Below are positions 43,291 to 53,831 of a DNA stretch of 64,000 nt, piece after piece. This DNA comes from Leuctra nigra. Taxonomy: Eukaryota > Arthropoda > Insecta > Plecoptera > Leuctridae. The stretch lies in assembly GCA_934045905.1 (NCBI GenBank), contig OW203770.1, forward strand, positions 3,906,001-3,970,000, read 5' to 3'. The first letter of the stretch is position 1; each line of letters starts with the position of its first letter. The notes under the pieces were generated by a model that was not told the origin of the DNA, ran no database searches, and was given only the letters and a program-made list of their open reading frames with translations. The position numbers were made by a program, and so were the translations under genes.

Positions 43291-46200
43291 TCTTCTTCTT
43301 CTTCTTCTTCTTCTTCTTCTATCCTGGATTAGGCATAAATGCCTGTTCCGGTTCCAAATGTTATGTCACCATCGTTTTCTGGGCCGCCCTACATCTCTTC
43401 TTCCTCCTGGCTGGTAACGGAGAATGCTTCGAGGAATTCTCGCAGGTGGCATTCGATCAAGATGCTGCTTCCAATTTGCTTTGCCCATTTCAATTTTGTC
43501 GAGCACGGAATAAATACCAAGTTCCTGTCTTATATCTTCATTGCGTATTCTATCCTCTCTGGTGCATCCCTTCACTGATCGTAAAAATCTCATCTCTGTG
43601 GCCTGTATTCTGCTCAAATCTTTTGTTGTTGTCACCCATGTTTCCGAGCCATAAAGAAGAGTAGGGACTGCCATCACCTTATAAAATTTAAGTTGTGTGT
43701 CTCTCCTAGTCTTACTTCTAAGAGTTCTTCGGATGGTTCCACACATGTATTGATATTTGTTCAACTTGTTACGAACGTCGATGTCATAATCATACGTAAT
43801 GCTGCAACCTCAGTATGTGAAATGTGATACTTGCTCTAGGGTGTAGTCATTTATTAAAATTTTTGTACGTACTGGGTCCTTTCCTTTAAAAGCCATTGTT
43901 TTCGTCTTCTTCAAAGAGATCGTCAAATTATATAAATTACTGAGTCCGTGCAAGTTAAACATAGATCTTTGGAGTTCATCCTCTGTTTCGTGAACAATTA
44001 CTTGATCATCCGCAAATAACATGGTATTCAAAGACATGTGTTGGTTGACCTGAATTCCAGGATGTACATTGTCTTTCCATCTTCTAACCAGGTCATCCAA
44101 ATATATATTAAATAGTGAAGGTGACATACTACATCCCTGTCTCACTCCCTGATTTATAATAATATCTTTGGAAAGAGTTTTTCCCGAGTCTACGACAATC
44201 TTGGTTTGATGATATAGACTTCTTATAACTTGAATTAAATGTCTGGGAAAAACCCTCTTGCCCATGATGTACCATAACAAGTCTCTGTTCACACGGTCAA
44301 ATGCTTTTTCGTAGTCGACGAATGCCAGGTGTGTCTCCAAGTTGAATTCCCGCCTCTTTTCTATCAATTGTTTCAAAGTAAACACATCGTCAATACATGA
44401 TCTACCCTGGCGGAACCCAGCTTGTTCTTCTAATAAAACTACATCAGAGATAACTTGAAGCCTATTATTTACAATCTTACTGTAAACCTTGTACGCTGTA
44501 TTTAGGAGACTAATTCCTCTGTAATTCGACACATCACTCCTGTCTCCTTTCTTGAACAAAGATATTACCTTTGCCCTTTCCCATTCCTCCGGAATTTGGT
44601 AATTTTTCCAGCACAGATTTAGTAGACGCAAGAATCTACCTTTCAGGTGACACCCACCATACTTGATTAATTCCGAATTAAGTCCATCTAAGCCAGTAGC
44701 GTTCCTGTTCTTTGTTCTCCGCAACGAATTTTCCAACTCCTCCATAGTAAGCAAATCAACTTCCGCTGCTAAGAAATCATGCGCAGATTTTGCTTCTGGG
44801 TCGTACCATAGTCGTTTATAATGTTGAACCCACTCCCTTTCCGTTATGACATTTATTTGGGCGGTGTCCCTTTCCTTGCTGTTAAGGTGTTTCAGCAACT
44901 TATATGCAGCCGTTTGTCTCCCATGGACGTCATCCTCGATGTTACTTATAAATCTGTCCCATGATTCTGCATGCGCACTCCTCACTAAACTCTTAGCTTT
45001 ATTTCTCTTGATGTTGTAAATCTCTCTCGTTCTTTCTGTCGGATTCTGGGTCAATATCCTAAATGCCTTCTGCTTTTCTGTAATAGCTTCCTTTATCTCG
45101 TCGTTCCAAATTTTTAGTCCTTTTTTTCTTTTATACTTTGTTTTCTTTCCCAACACTTCGCTGGCTACTGATAGCATTGCAGATTTTAATAGACTCCATT
45201 CTTCATCTATGTTTTCACATGTCGGAATTCCCTGCAACTGTCGAGTCAACCTGGATTGATATAACTGTTGGATACTTTCTTCTTGCAGTAGATATATTTT
45301 AAATACTTCTTCCTGAGGCCGTGGTGTTCTATTCCCCTGCTTTCTCCACCTTGCTAAAACCTCGATCTTGGAAGTCACTAAATAATGGTCTGAGTATATG
45401 TCACATCCTCTGCTAACATGGGTATCTCTAACTTGGGAGGCTATTTTCTCGTTCACAATTACATAATCAATAAGAGATCTGTATCCCCTAGCAGTCCATG
45501 TAAACTTATGAATATCCTTTTTCCTGAAGAAGGTATTTGTAATTTTTAAGTTATTGAACACTGAAAATTCCCGAAGTGTATTGCCATTGTCATTTACACG
45601 ATCTTCTCCGTAGATTCCTACAACATTCGGTATCGATTCATTCCCAACTCTTGCATTTAGATCTCCTGCAATCACCAAATGATCAGACTTGTTATATTTA
45701 TCTACCTGTTTCTGCAATTCATCGTAAAAGCTGTCAGTGTCTTCTTTCTTGCCTTCTTCAGGGGCATATACCCCAATGACGCATAAGTTGCCTCTCTCAA
45801 ATGCAAACCTCACTACAATGATTCTCTCGTTGATATACATGTAGTGTTTGATCTTCGATTTCCATTTCTGATCTACCAACATGGCTACTCCACGACACGC
45901 TCGTGTCTCTTGCTTTACGCCACTGTATATCATAGTGTAGTCCGGCAACTCCTTGGTACCCTTTAACTTCTTCTTAGTTTCAGTAATTACAGCTATATTT
46001 ATCTTCCGTTGCTTAAGAATCTCATTAAGCTCTAATTCCTTGGATCCCAATCCCCTCACATTCCATGTTGCTACATTTAAAACATCCTTTATACCGAATC
46101 GTTTATCCTTCTTCTCGCCATGTCGTCGTACAGTGTGACAAGCCGGCTTATTTTCATTTTGGAACTTATGAGTAAGGATTTTTTTAAGTGGAAGGGTAAC

Positions 46201-46536
46201 CAACCCGTCGCACAACCCCCAAGCTTGGAGGGCCAGGGTTTTTCTGTTAGGGTTTTCCTTCCCTTAGCCGAGGTGTTCCGGTTAGTTAGATGGCGCCGGA
46301 GGATCGCCATTCACCCTCTTCCGTCTGCTACATGACGACCAACCATTGGCCGCCATGTACCCAGGGGTCACGTCGTGGACGTGGAAGTAGGATTTGCTGG
46401 TTCAACTGACTCGACGGCGCGAGCTTGCCTCATGGCAAAATCAGTGGGCATTGACTTGGTTTTGCTGGGATGCACCATATCGGCATAGGTACACCCCCCA
46501 AGTACCCTTACCAGCCTTAGACCCCCCCAAAAAAAA
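43291..46536 (-). mobile_element. RTE-clade LINE, full length, one nonsense codon
   Basis: A single ORF (46215-43366, about 949 codons) encodes an endonuclease/reverse transcriptase. The AP-type endonuclease comes first (NVATWNVRG, ITETKKK, IAGDLNARVG, SDHYLV). The reverse transcriptase follows (NYRGISLLNTAYKVYSKI, GFRQGRSCID, FVDYEKAFDRV, GVRQGCSMSPSLFNIYLDDL, LFADDQ). It ends GRPRKRW. One in-frame TGA at 43810-43812 replaces the residue expected in the YLG motif (reads Y-stop-G). The 3' end is a (GAA)n microsatellite at about 43291-43320, typical of RTE. The 12-bp target duplication AAATTACTTTAG is at 43279-43290 and 46537-46548. No ATG precedes the endonuclease in frame; the frame opens after a TAA. 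Length 3.2 kb fits the clade. Confidence 0.88.
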
Positions 46537-46745
46537 AAATTACTTTAGATTACTAAAAAATTACTTTAAATTACTTTAGTACGAAGAGAAATCACTCACA
46601 TTACAAAAATACATCGTTTTGACTGAATAAAGTTATAAATCTGACCCGTCAACGTGCCAACCTAGTGGATGGACAATTCAATAATATAGCATTGCTGATA
46701 TAAAACAAAAGAAGTTCGTACAAGCAATGAATTGATAAAAATCGC

Positions 46746-47026
46746 TTTTACGGAACAGGTTGGGTGAGTGATAACGCTCTGAACTGTATTCCGGAGGCCC
46801 GGGTTCGATTCCCGCGGCCGTCCTTCCTGACTGGGGGTTTTTCGTGGTTTTCCCTCAGTTGACAGGCAAATGCTGGGAAAGTACCCTACTAACAGGCCAC
46901 GACCGCCTCCTTCCCACCTTCCATCCTTACCTACTCTTCACCAGAATCTACCAATCATCATCATAATCATTCATCCGTCGCCATTAGCCTCGCTGCAGAA
47001 CAGTGCGACGTTAAGCCCCAGACAAA
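46746..47026 (+). mobile_element. tRNA-derived SINE, near full length
   Basis: The head GGTTGGGTGAGTGATAACGC and the B box GGGTTCGATTCCC are followed by the body (GGCAAATGCTGGGAAAGTAC) and tail (AGTGCGACGTTAAGCCCC) plus an A-rich end. It is the opposite-strand partner of 4520-4798. Confidence 0.75.
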
Positions 47027-47165
47027 AAAATACATTAACGAATAATTTAAACATGTGTTCGTATTTTTAATGTAATCTTTTTAAAACCGAAATCTTTACA
47101 TTGCGGATTTTCATACATGAAACCCTCATTTAGACTGATACAAATAATATAAGATGGCTGGATTA

Positions 47166-48004
47166 TACTTGGAAAACGCTGTGAGTAACGCGTTGATGAG
47201 CGAGCACGGATACGCGCAACACCTCAAACCGAAATCTAGAATGAAAATCTTTAACAATTCCAAAAATATTGGTCCCAATAACCATACAAAGTTTTAAGTC
47301 GATCGATTGAACCTTTATGATTGAATGGTTCCTTGTTAATTTTCAAAAATCACAGGATCTTGTTCCAAAAATATACCTGGGACCACTCATATGATATAAG
47401 TGTGTGTACACAATATCAGATCAATCTGTTGATTATAAGTGTCATAATTATGCGTTTGAAAGTTTCTGTTCTAACTACCTTGGAACATTGGAACTGAGGC
47501 GTCAATGTTGCCGTGATCCGTAGCAGCAAACAAAATGTCCGTAAAATGTCAATACTGTTGGATTTAAACACAGATGTTTCTGAAAATGTTCAAAGACACA
47601 GATAATGTTGGTCCCAATGGCCAAGCAAAGTTTTAAGTTGATCGGTCAAACGGTTCTAGTTGAAATTTCAAAAATCACAGTAAAGATGGTTTTAAATTTT
47701 AACCAATGGGAGGATTTGGCTGAAACTTTGTTTGATTGGGTAAAATGTTAGTGGCAATGACTTGTCAAAATTTCAAATGGATCAAATAATCAAATTGAAA
47801 TATAATTTTTTTTTAATTTGAACCAATCAGGGGATTTCAAAAAAATTAGGGTCTGCAACGCCCGGAAATGGTCAGTACATGTGTGATTTCAGCTTGATCA
47901 AAGAAAAACTGTGACTTGTATATCGTCAGTAACAGAAAAAAACACAAAAAAAACAGAGGTCCGTGCCAAAAGAGCCAAAAGGAGACGCTCGCTTCGCTCG
48001 CTCA
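47166..48004 (-). mobile_element. Helentron/HINE-like element, minus orientation
   Basis: It begins ACTTGGAAAACGCTGTGAG (terminal CTAG changed) and ends GCTCGCTTCGCTCGCTCAA. Confidence 0.6.
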
Positions 48005-48276
48005 AAAAGGAAAACATGTCCCTGGCTTGAAGAAAATGTATTGTGAACTGCAAAAAATGCCATACAAAATGAGGTGTAAGTTATATCATTGGATCTTTTT
48101 CTTTATTCAAATACAATCAAAAGAATATATTATTGAAGTGTCGTCCTTTTATTTGGCTTTGTTACTCTGAAGGGAATCTCAGATCGGGGTGTTGCAGGTT
48201 TCGGTACTCGATTATCAACGCCATCCACTAGGCGTTTACAATATTTTGAGTTGAGTAAAGCTGGTCTTTTATCTAC

Positions 48277-48345
48277 TAGGAAAACGCTCAGTATAACGCG
48301 TTGATGAGCGAGCCCGTATACGCGCAACATCTCGAACAGCACGCG
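48277..48345 (-). mobile_element. Helentron-like terminal fragment
   Basis: ACTAGGAAAACGCTCAGTAT and GCGTTGATGAGCGAGC match the family 3' terminus only. A foldback starts right after it. Confidence 0.5.
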
Positions 48346-48720
48346 AGAATTTTTCTGGCAAAGACTTCGTAAATGAAACTTTAATTGACTGTGACAAAAA
48401 CTCTAATAACTTACTTATTTATACAAATGGAACTCTGATTTAGAAGTGTAGTATACATTCTGTGTTCTGACAGCTATTACATCAGTAAAATGAAAGATAT
48501 ATTAACTGTAAATATGCTCAATTTCGAATTAAAAAATCGTTTTTTTTACTCTAGAGGGTTTTTACGACCCCAATTTCACCCCAGAATTATCGTGATTGAC
48601 ATTTGAAGACACAGTCTAGTTGGAGCAACCATTTATTTCACTTCAAAAATGTTAAAATTGGAATTTTAAAAAAATATTTTTTTCTCCCATTTACGAAGTC
48701 CTTGCCAGAAAAATATTCGC
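48346..48720. mobile_element. Foldback element
   Basis: GGCAAAGACTTCGTAAATG near the left returns as CATTTACGAAGTCCTTGCC near the right, flanked by a run like GAATTTTTCT and its complement. The centre is AT-rich. It lies downstream of lectin B. Confidence 0.5.
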
Positions 48721-48930
48721 TATAACCGCACACAATCCACTCAATAAAACGATAATCTATTTACTCTTATACAGCTCTAAACTCTAAAATTATTTTAGTG
48801 TTAAGACCAAATTAAAAAAAATCTTTGAAAATCAGTGCGTTTACCGTTCTCTTTCCCATAGTCCTCTTAATCGTTGTGAAAGAAACTTATACATTTAATC
48901 ACATCTGAGGACGCAGCGAGCAAAATGTTA

Positions 48931-51900
48931 TCAGTTGTATTCACATATGAAAGGCCACATGTAATGCGGAGTGATTGTGTACAGTCCGCTCTCGTTGAAC
49001 ACATTTGCGTAATAAGCTGCGTACGGGTTGGTGATGAATGTGGAATAGGGTTCCAGGCTGTTCATCCAGTGAGAGTACCCGGTGTCATTCAGCTTCACTC
49101 CTGCAGAACAATAATAACAAATGTAAAGCGCGGTGGTGGGGTTTGTGTTGGCCAATGATCCACTGCAGCTAAGCCGGCTATGCTTAGTGTAAGGGCTACC
49201 CATGCCGGACAGGTCAGTGGTGAGGTCCAGACAAACAGCAGCCAGGGTCGACCTACCCATGCCCTCCCTCGAATTTACGGTCCCCTCAGGCCGCCCCACC
49301 CCCCTCTTGAGACGGACGTCCCCCCGAATCGGGTCCCACCGGCACGAACCCTCCCGCCTCCCGGTTCGACTCTTTTCTGGCCAGGGCTTCCCACCAGTGC
49401 TGAACTCCCTCGGGCCGGGCCCCTTAGGTCAACCCTTCCCAATGACCACCACATATGATCAACAATAATTATAAAACTTAAAGTGCGCAAAATAACCTCG
49501 TTGTCTACGCGCCTTTAAACACTATTATACTACTTAAACTGATTTGCAAATTTAAGTACATAACACTTAACAAAAGAGAAACATATTTGATTGTCCAATA
49601 GCAATTTGACATAGGTAATACATCTGAACAAGTTCGAATTCTATTATCAACGTGTGATTACTTGTTTCTTTTAAGAATCATTTCGGACGCTTACAGACTT
49701 CGGATTGGAAGATTAAAATTTTACGACGGTATGAAACACCGATGATAATCTATTATAGATATAAATACTGACCTGGGGGCTTCTTCTCGAAAAATGTATC
49801 ACGTCATAAGTTATGAATCATAAAAAGTCATAATATTAACATGGTGAGAGATAGGACAAACCTCCTTATGAATCATAACTTGGGAGTTATGACGTGATAA
49901 CTTTTTCAAGAATAAGCCCCCTGGTATTTTCCCAATAATTCATCAAGTTATTTTGAAAGTATTTCGAAACATTTTTAAGTGCCTCAAGTGAAATTTGACG
50001 GGCCAAGGCACTGTTTCAAATATTTGGCAATCTTACCACGATTAATGTAAATAATATGTAGTGTGTAGTAGTGTGTACCTGCAACCGAGCGCCAGTTCTC
50101 GTTTCCCCCGTGGTAGCGCTGTATCCCGGTGGAGATGAATATCGGGATGGTCAGGTTGAATGTGGCGATCAGAACTTCGACCTCAGCCTGGGAGTTGAGA
50201 ACCACAAGTCGTGTTCCCTCGTCTCTGCACGTCTGCTCCGCCACTGTCCAGTAGGTGTTGGTCTCGTGGCGCTTGTAGTATCCGTGCCCTGGGATCAGCG
50301 TGTAGCCCGGCCTGGAACAAGGAGCAGTGAGTTAATGTCTCCACTGATCTCCTGGAAGTTTTCCATAAATAGAGAGTTTCTCAGCAAAAGTATAAAATGG
50401 CTCTAGCAATCTGCCAGGATATTTGTTTACAAAGAATCTTTCATAAACACTATCAATGAGTGACTTAGCTTTAAATGCGTGGATCCCATTTTATTGTTTT
50501 CTCCATACTCACAGTGTTGGTCCTCCTTGGTCGGGAGTTCCCAACTCGCAGATGAACACTTGCTTGTCTCCACATCTGGTGTCTGTGAATCCAGCGTCAC
50601 TGAATCCTCCACAGTTGAACTCCGACCCGCCTTTAGGAGATCCAGGAGCCCATTTGTTGCCAGCGTCGCAGCCACCAGAGATAGCAGTTCCTACAGAACA
50701 GAATGCAGATGAACACTTGCTTGTCTCCACATCTGGTGTCTGTGAATCCAGCGTCACTGAATCCTCCACAGTTGAACTCCGACCCGCCTTTAGGAGATCC
50801 AGGAGCCCATTTGTTGCCAGCGTCGCAGCCACCAGAGATAGCAGTTACTACAGAACAGAATGCAGATGAACACTTGCTTGTCTCCACATCTGGTGTCTGT
50901 GAATCCAGCGTCACTGAATCCTCCACAGTTGAACTCCGACCCGCCTTTAGGAGATCCAGGAGCCCATTGGTCGCCAGCGTCGCAGCCACCAGAGATAGCA
51001 GTTCCTACAGAACAGAATGCAGATGAACACTTGCTTGTCTCCACATCTGGTGTCTGTGAATCCAGCGTCACTGAATCCTCCACAGTTGAACTCCGACCCG
51101 CCTTTAGGAGATCCAGGAGCCCATTGGTCGCCAGCGTCGCAGCCACCAGAGATAGCAGTTCCTACAGAACAGAATGCAGATGAACACTTGCTTGTCTCCA
51201 CATCTGGTGTCTGTGAATCCAGCGTCACTGAATCCTCCACAGTTGAACTCCGACCCGCCTTTAGGAGATCCAGGAGCCCATTGGTCTCCAGCGTCGCAGC
51301 CACCAGAGATAGCAGTTCCTACAGAACAGAATGCAGATGAACACAGTGATCGTTCATACAACTCAGGATTGTACAAATATTATTAGGATCCTACCGAATA
51401 TATCGTTGTATTTGCCCTCTTGCCATTGGTCGCTGAATCCAAGATGGATGAAGGAGGCTCCATTGTTGGTCATCATGTCTCTGATGGCGTCGGCCTCGGC
51501 GACTGAGTCGATGATTGTCAGATGAGCGTTGCTAGCTTGACACGTCTGAAGGAAATACAGAATATTAATTGCATTCTTTTCAGTTATAGACACATGTGTC
51601 TTGAGAATAGTTCAAAATACCCATTAAAAATACTATGACCGTAATGCTTGACACCAGATAGTTTGGCTCTGTCAAATGCATATTTCTCCCATTATTACTT
51701 AGTTACCCAAACAAAAACCATACCAAAGAACAGTACCAAATAGTGATCGTGATGCCTGAAAGACATTGTACATATTGCTGATCTACATATCTGCAGTCAC
51801 TATGTTCCTTGATGACACATGGAACGAAAATCATTCAAAATGAAGTGTGAAGAAATTGTGTTTACATACCAGCAGAGCTTCTGTCCAGTTGAAGGCGACT

Positions 51901-52010
51901 CCAAAGTAGAAGTATTCCCCAATACCCGGATACACTGCCCGTGGAATGACGTCATCAGTTGCCATGGCAACAGCCAGGACACTTAACACTACGAGCATGC
52001 GCAGGAACAT
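48931..52010 (-). CDS. Lectin gene B: secreted protein with two C-type lectin-like domains
   Basis: Five exons on the minus strand: 52010-51870, 51545-51395, 50690-50513, 50311-50079 and 49100-48931; 290 aa. GT-AG introns have phases 0, 1, 2, 1, the same as gene A. The signal peptide is MFLRMLVVLSVLAVAMA. CTLD1 (exons 1-3) differs from A at only a handful of residues. CTLD2 (exons 4-5) begins GYTLIPGHGYYKRH and ends MWPFICEYN; exon 5 shares roughly a third of its residues with A. Canonical EPN/WND motifs are not seen. Exon 3 is the last of five tandem units, each with its own acceptor. A 3' splice site abuts the ATG, as in A. An immune recognition role is inferred from resemblance to insect LPS-binding lectins. 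Confidence 0.85.
49150..49470 (+). repeat. GC-rich interspersed repeat in lectin B intron 4
   Basis: It shares blocks with 9016-9330 (CCAGGGTCGACC and the CCCACCAGT region). Base composition is far more GC-rich than the surroundings. Confidence 0.45.
49774..49923. mobile_element. Short foldback MITE
   Basis: The arms GGGGGCTTCTTCTCGAAAAA and, inverted, TTTTTCAAGAATAAGCCCCC are followed inward by ATCACGTCATAA and its partner. A second copy is at 58033-58233. It lies in lectin B intron 4. Confidence 0.65.
50513..51318 (-). repeat. Five tandem lectin B exon 3 units, 157-bp pitch
   Basis: Acceptors (CTGTTCTGTAG) precede 51318, 51161, 51004, 50847 and 50690. Units are nearly identical; one has GTA instead of GGA at its start and two have AACAAATGG instead of GACCAATGG or similar. 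Only the last unit (50690-50513) continues into GAGTTGGGAACTCC and the donor CTGTGAGTA. Reading from one unit into the next shifts frame by one and meets a stop. Confidence 0.85.
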
Positions 52011-52272
52011 TCTGGATTTCCTAATGAATACTGGTTCGTTTATCCCCGTGTTTGGTTGATATTATGTAAGGTATACATTTAATTAGTTATAAATCTGAAG
52101 TATTTTTACATTTTGTACACATAATAAAATACATTGCTTATTCTTGATTTGATTACCTCCTGGAAATTCATTTTATTGAGAGTTGATTGATATTTGTTTC
52201 GAAGATAACTATATCCGGCATATTTGTCCAGACTTATGTAGAATTACTTATTTTATAAACAACAAGTTAGAG
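52011..52272. other. Upstream region of lectin B
   Basis: AT-rich sequence that should contain the 5' UTR and promoter. No TATA box or initiator could be singled out. Confidence 0.3.
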
Positions 52273-52491
52273 GTACACTTGGCTAAACAAAAATTGAACG
52301 TTTAATAAATCTGATAGGCTTATAAATGTAAGATCGCACCATCAGAAGTCAGTCTAAGCGATCTCATTGTCTTACTCTAGTATAGGTGACCCCACATTTC
52401 AATAATAATAACAAGCTTTGATTGGTTATGGGAGATGGCCAGCAGTCATTCAAATTTGGTCAACGTTCAATTTTTGTTTCGCCAAGTGTAC
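52273..52491. mobile_element. Short MITE with about 30-bp TIRs
   Basis: GTACACTTGGCTAAACAAAA and its near-complement TTTTGTTTCGCCAAGTGTAC bound 219 bp. A second copy, inverted, is at 56188-56404. No ORF. Confidence 0.7.
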
Positions 52492-53044
52492 GAACGAGGA
52501 ATGAAAAATTTCATAAATAAATGTGAAACGAAGAAATCATAAACTAAAATAATTACTTTTAATTGTGACTTACTATGTAATTAATCTGTAACAATTAAAA
52601 CAATTGGCAAGAATAGAACAACACAAGTATAAGCTGTTACCTTGAATGTCAGTTCTTCACAATGATACCTTATCTCAAGAATATATAAACTGTGAAACCT
52701 CATCACTCTATTAATTCTAGACTTAAAGCAATCAATTAATTTTATCGAATGGATTAGTTGATACAATTTATCCAAAGTCATTGCTATAATGAATTGAGCT
52801 AATTGTTTGCTAGGAGTTTGACACAACTTAGCATAAGATTAAAGTTAATATAAGTTGATCCAAGCAGATTTGATCCATAGCCTATGATAAACTCAGCCAT
52901 TGCATGACATTTATTGTACACTCATTAATTTGAGTGAATCAGAATATAAATAACAATGTTTACATTAATTTTAAGTATTTATATATTTTCCATTATGGAT
53001 TGACGATTGCTTTGATTGACCATCATCATACAATACGCGATCGT
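52492..53044. other. Intergenic AT-rich stretch, nothing recognised
   Basis: No ORF or repeat end could be supported. Confidence 0.4.
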
Positions 53045-53831
53045 CAACACGGTACTCTTCATCTTATGGCACTTCCTCTGCCTGTTTTGTTTTGCCTGCA
53101 CTGCCCAGGTCAAACCGCACAACCAATCAATCTGAAATTTTCCACTACGTAATCTACGCGGTCTCGGTTAAAATTTAAAACAATATAACACTCGATTGGT
53201 TGGTCCATATTAATAGAAATTTTGCAAAGTCATTACAACCAACATTGTCCCCAATCTTACAAAGTTTAAGCCAGTGGTACTCAACCTTTTTGACTTGCAG
53301 GCCAATAATACAACTTTATAATATTATATTTTTTATACAAAAAATTATTATAATGTTCACGTGATCACGTAAGCTCATTCCAGATGCGTAGATACTACTT
53401 TTATCGGGGGGGGGGGGGGGGGGGGGAGGAGTTCCCCCCACAGTTTTAGCCCCGCAGGGCTTTTTCTAAAATTTAACATTTTAAAAGTAATTATGGTGTT
53501 CTAAAATGCACGAACTGTAGCAAACTACCCTCCAATTGTTGCCCCACAGTGCTTTTTTTTATTATTGCAGCAAATTTATAAGTGATCTTTCCAATATGTG
53601 CCTGGTTCATTCAGTGTCTTTTGTTTATTATGAAACGAATCGAACAATATTTCACACGCCAAACCTAACACTTTTTATTTTTTTCGGAATTGTTAATTGG
53701 CATTTTCGTTGCGCAACAAGTATAAAGTTTCATTTCAGTATAGATTTCCTATGGTATTTTCAGCCTGATGCGTGGATCCTAACATCACAACTCTCAAAAT
53801 ATGTCTCAAATGAAATAAAAAAATTTAATAT

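Noticed and set aside
43446..46335. Plus-strand open frames over the LINE
   Set aside because: They are antisense shadows of the RTE ORF.
50427..51386. Many overlapping open frames on both strands of the lectin B exon array
   Set aside because: They are shadow frames of the tandem units; only the spliced frame through 50690-50513 encodes a CTLD.
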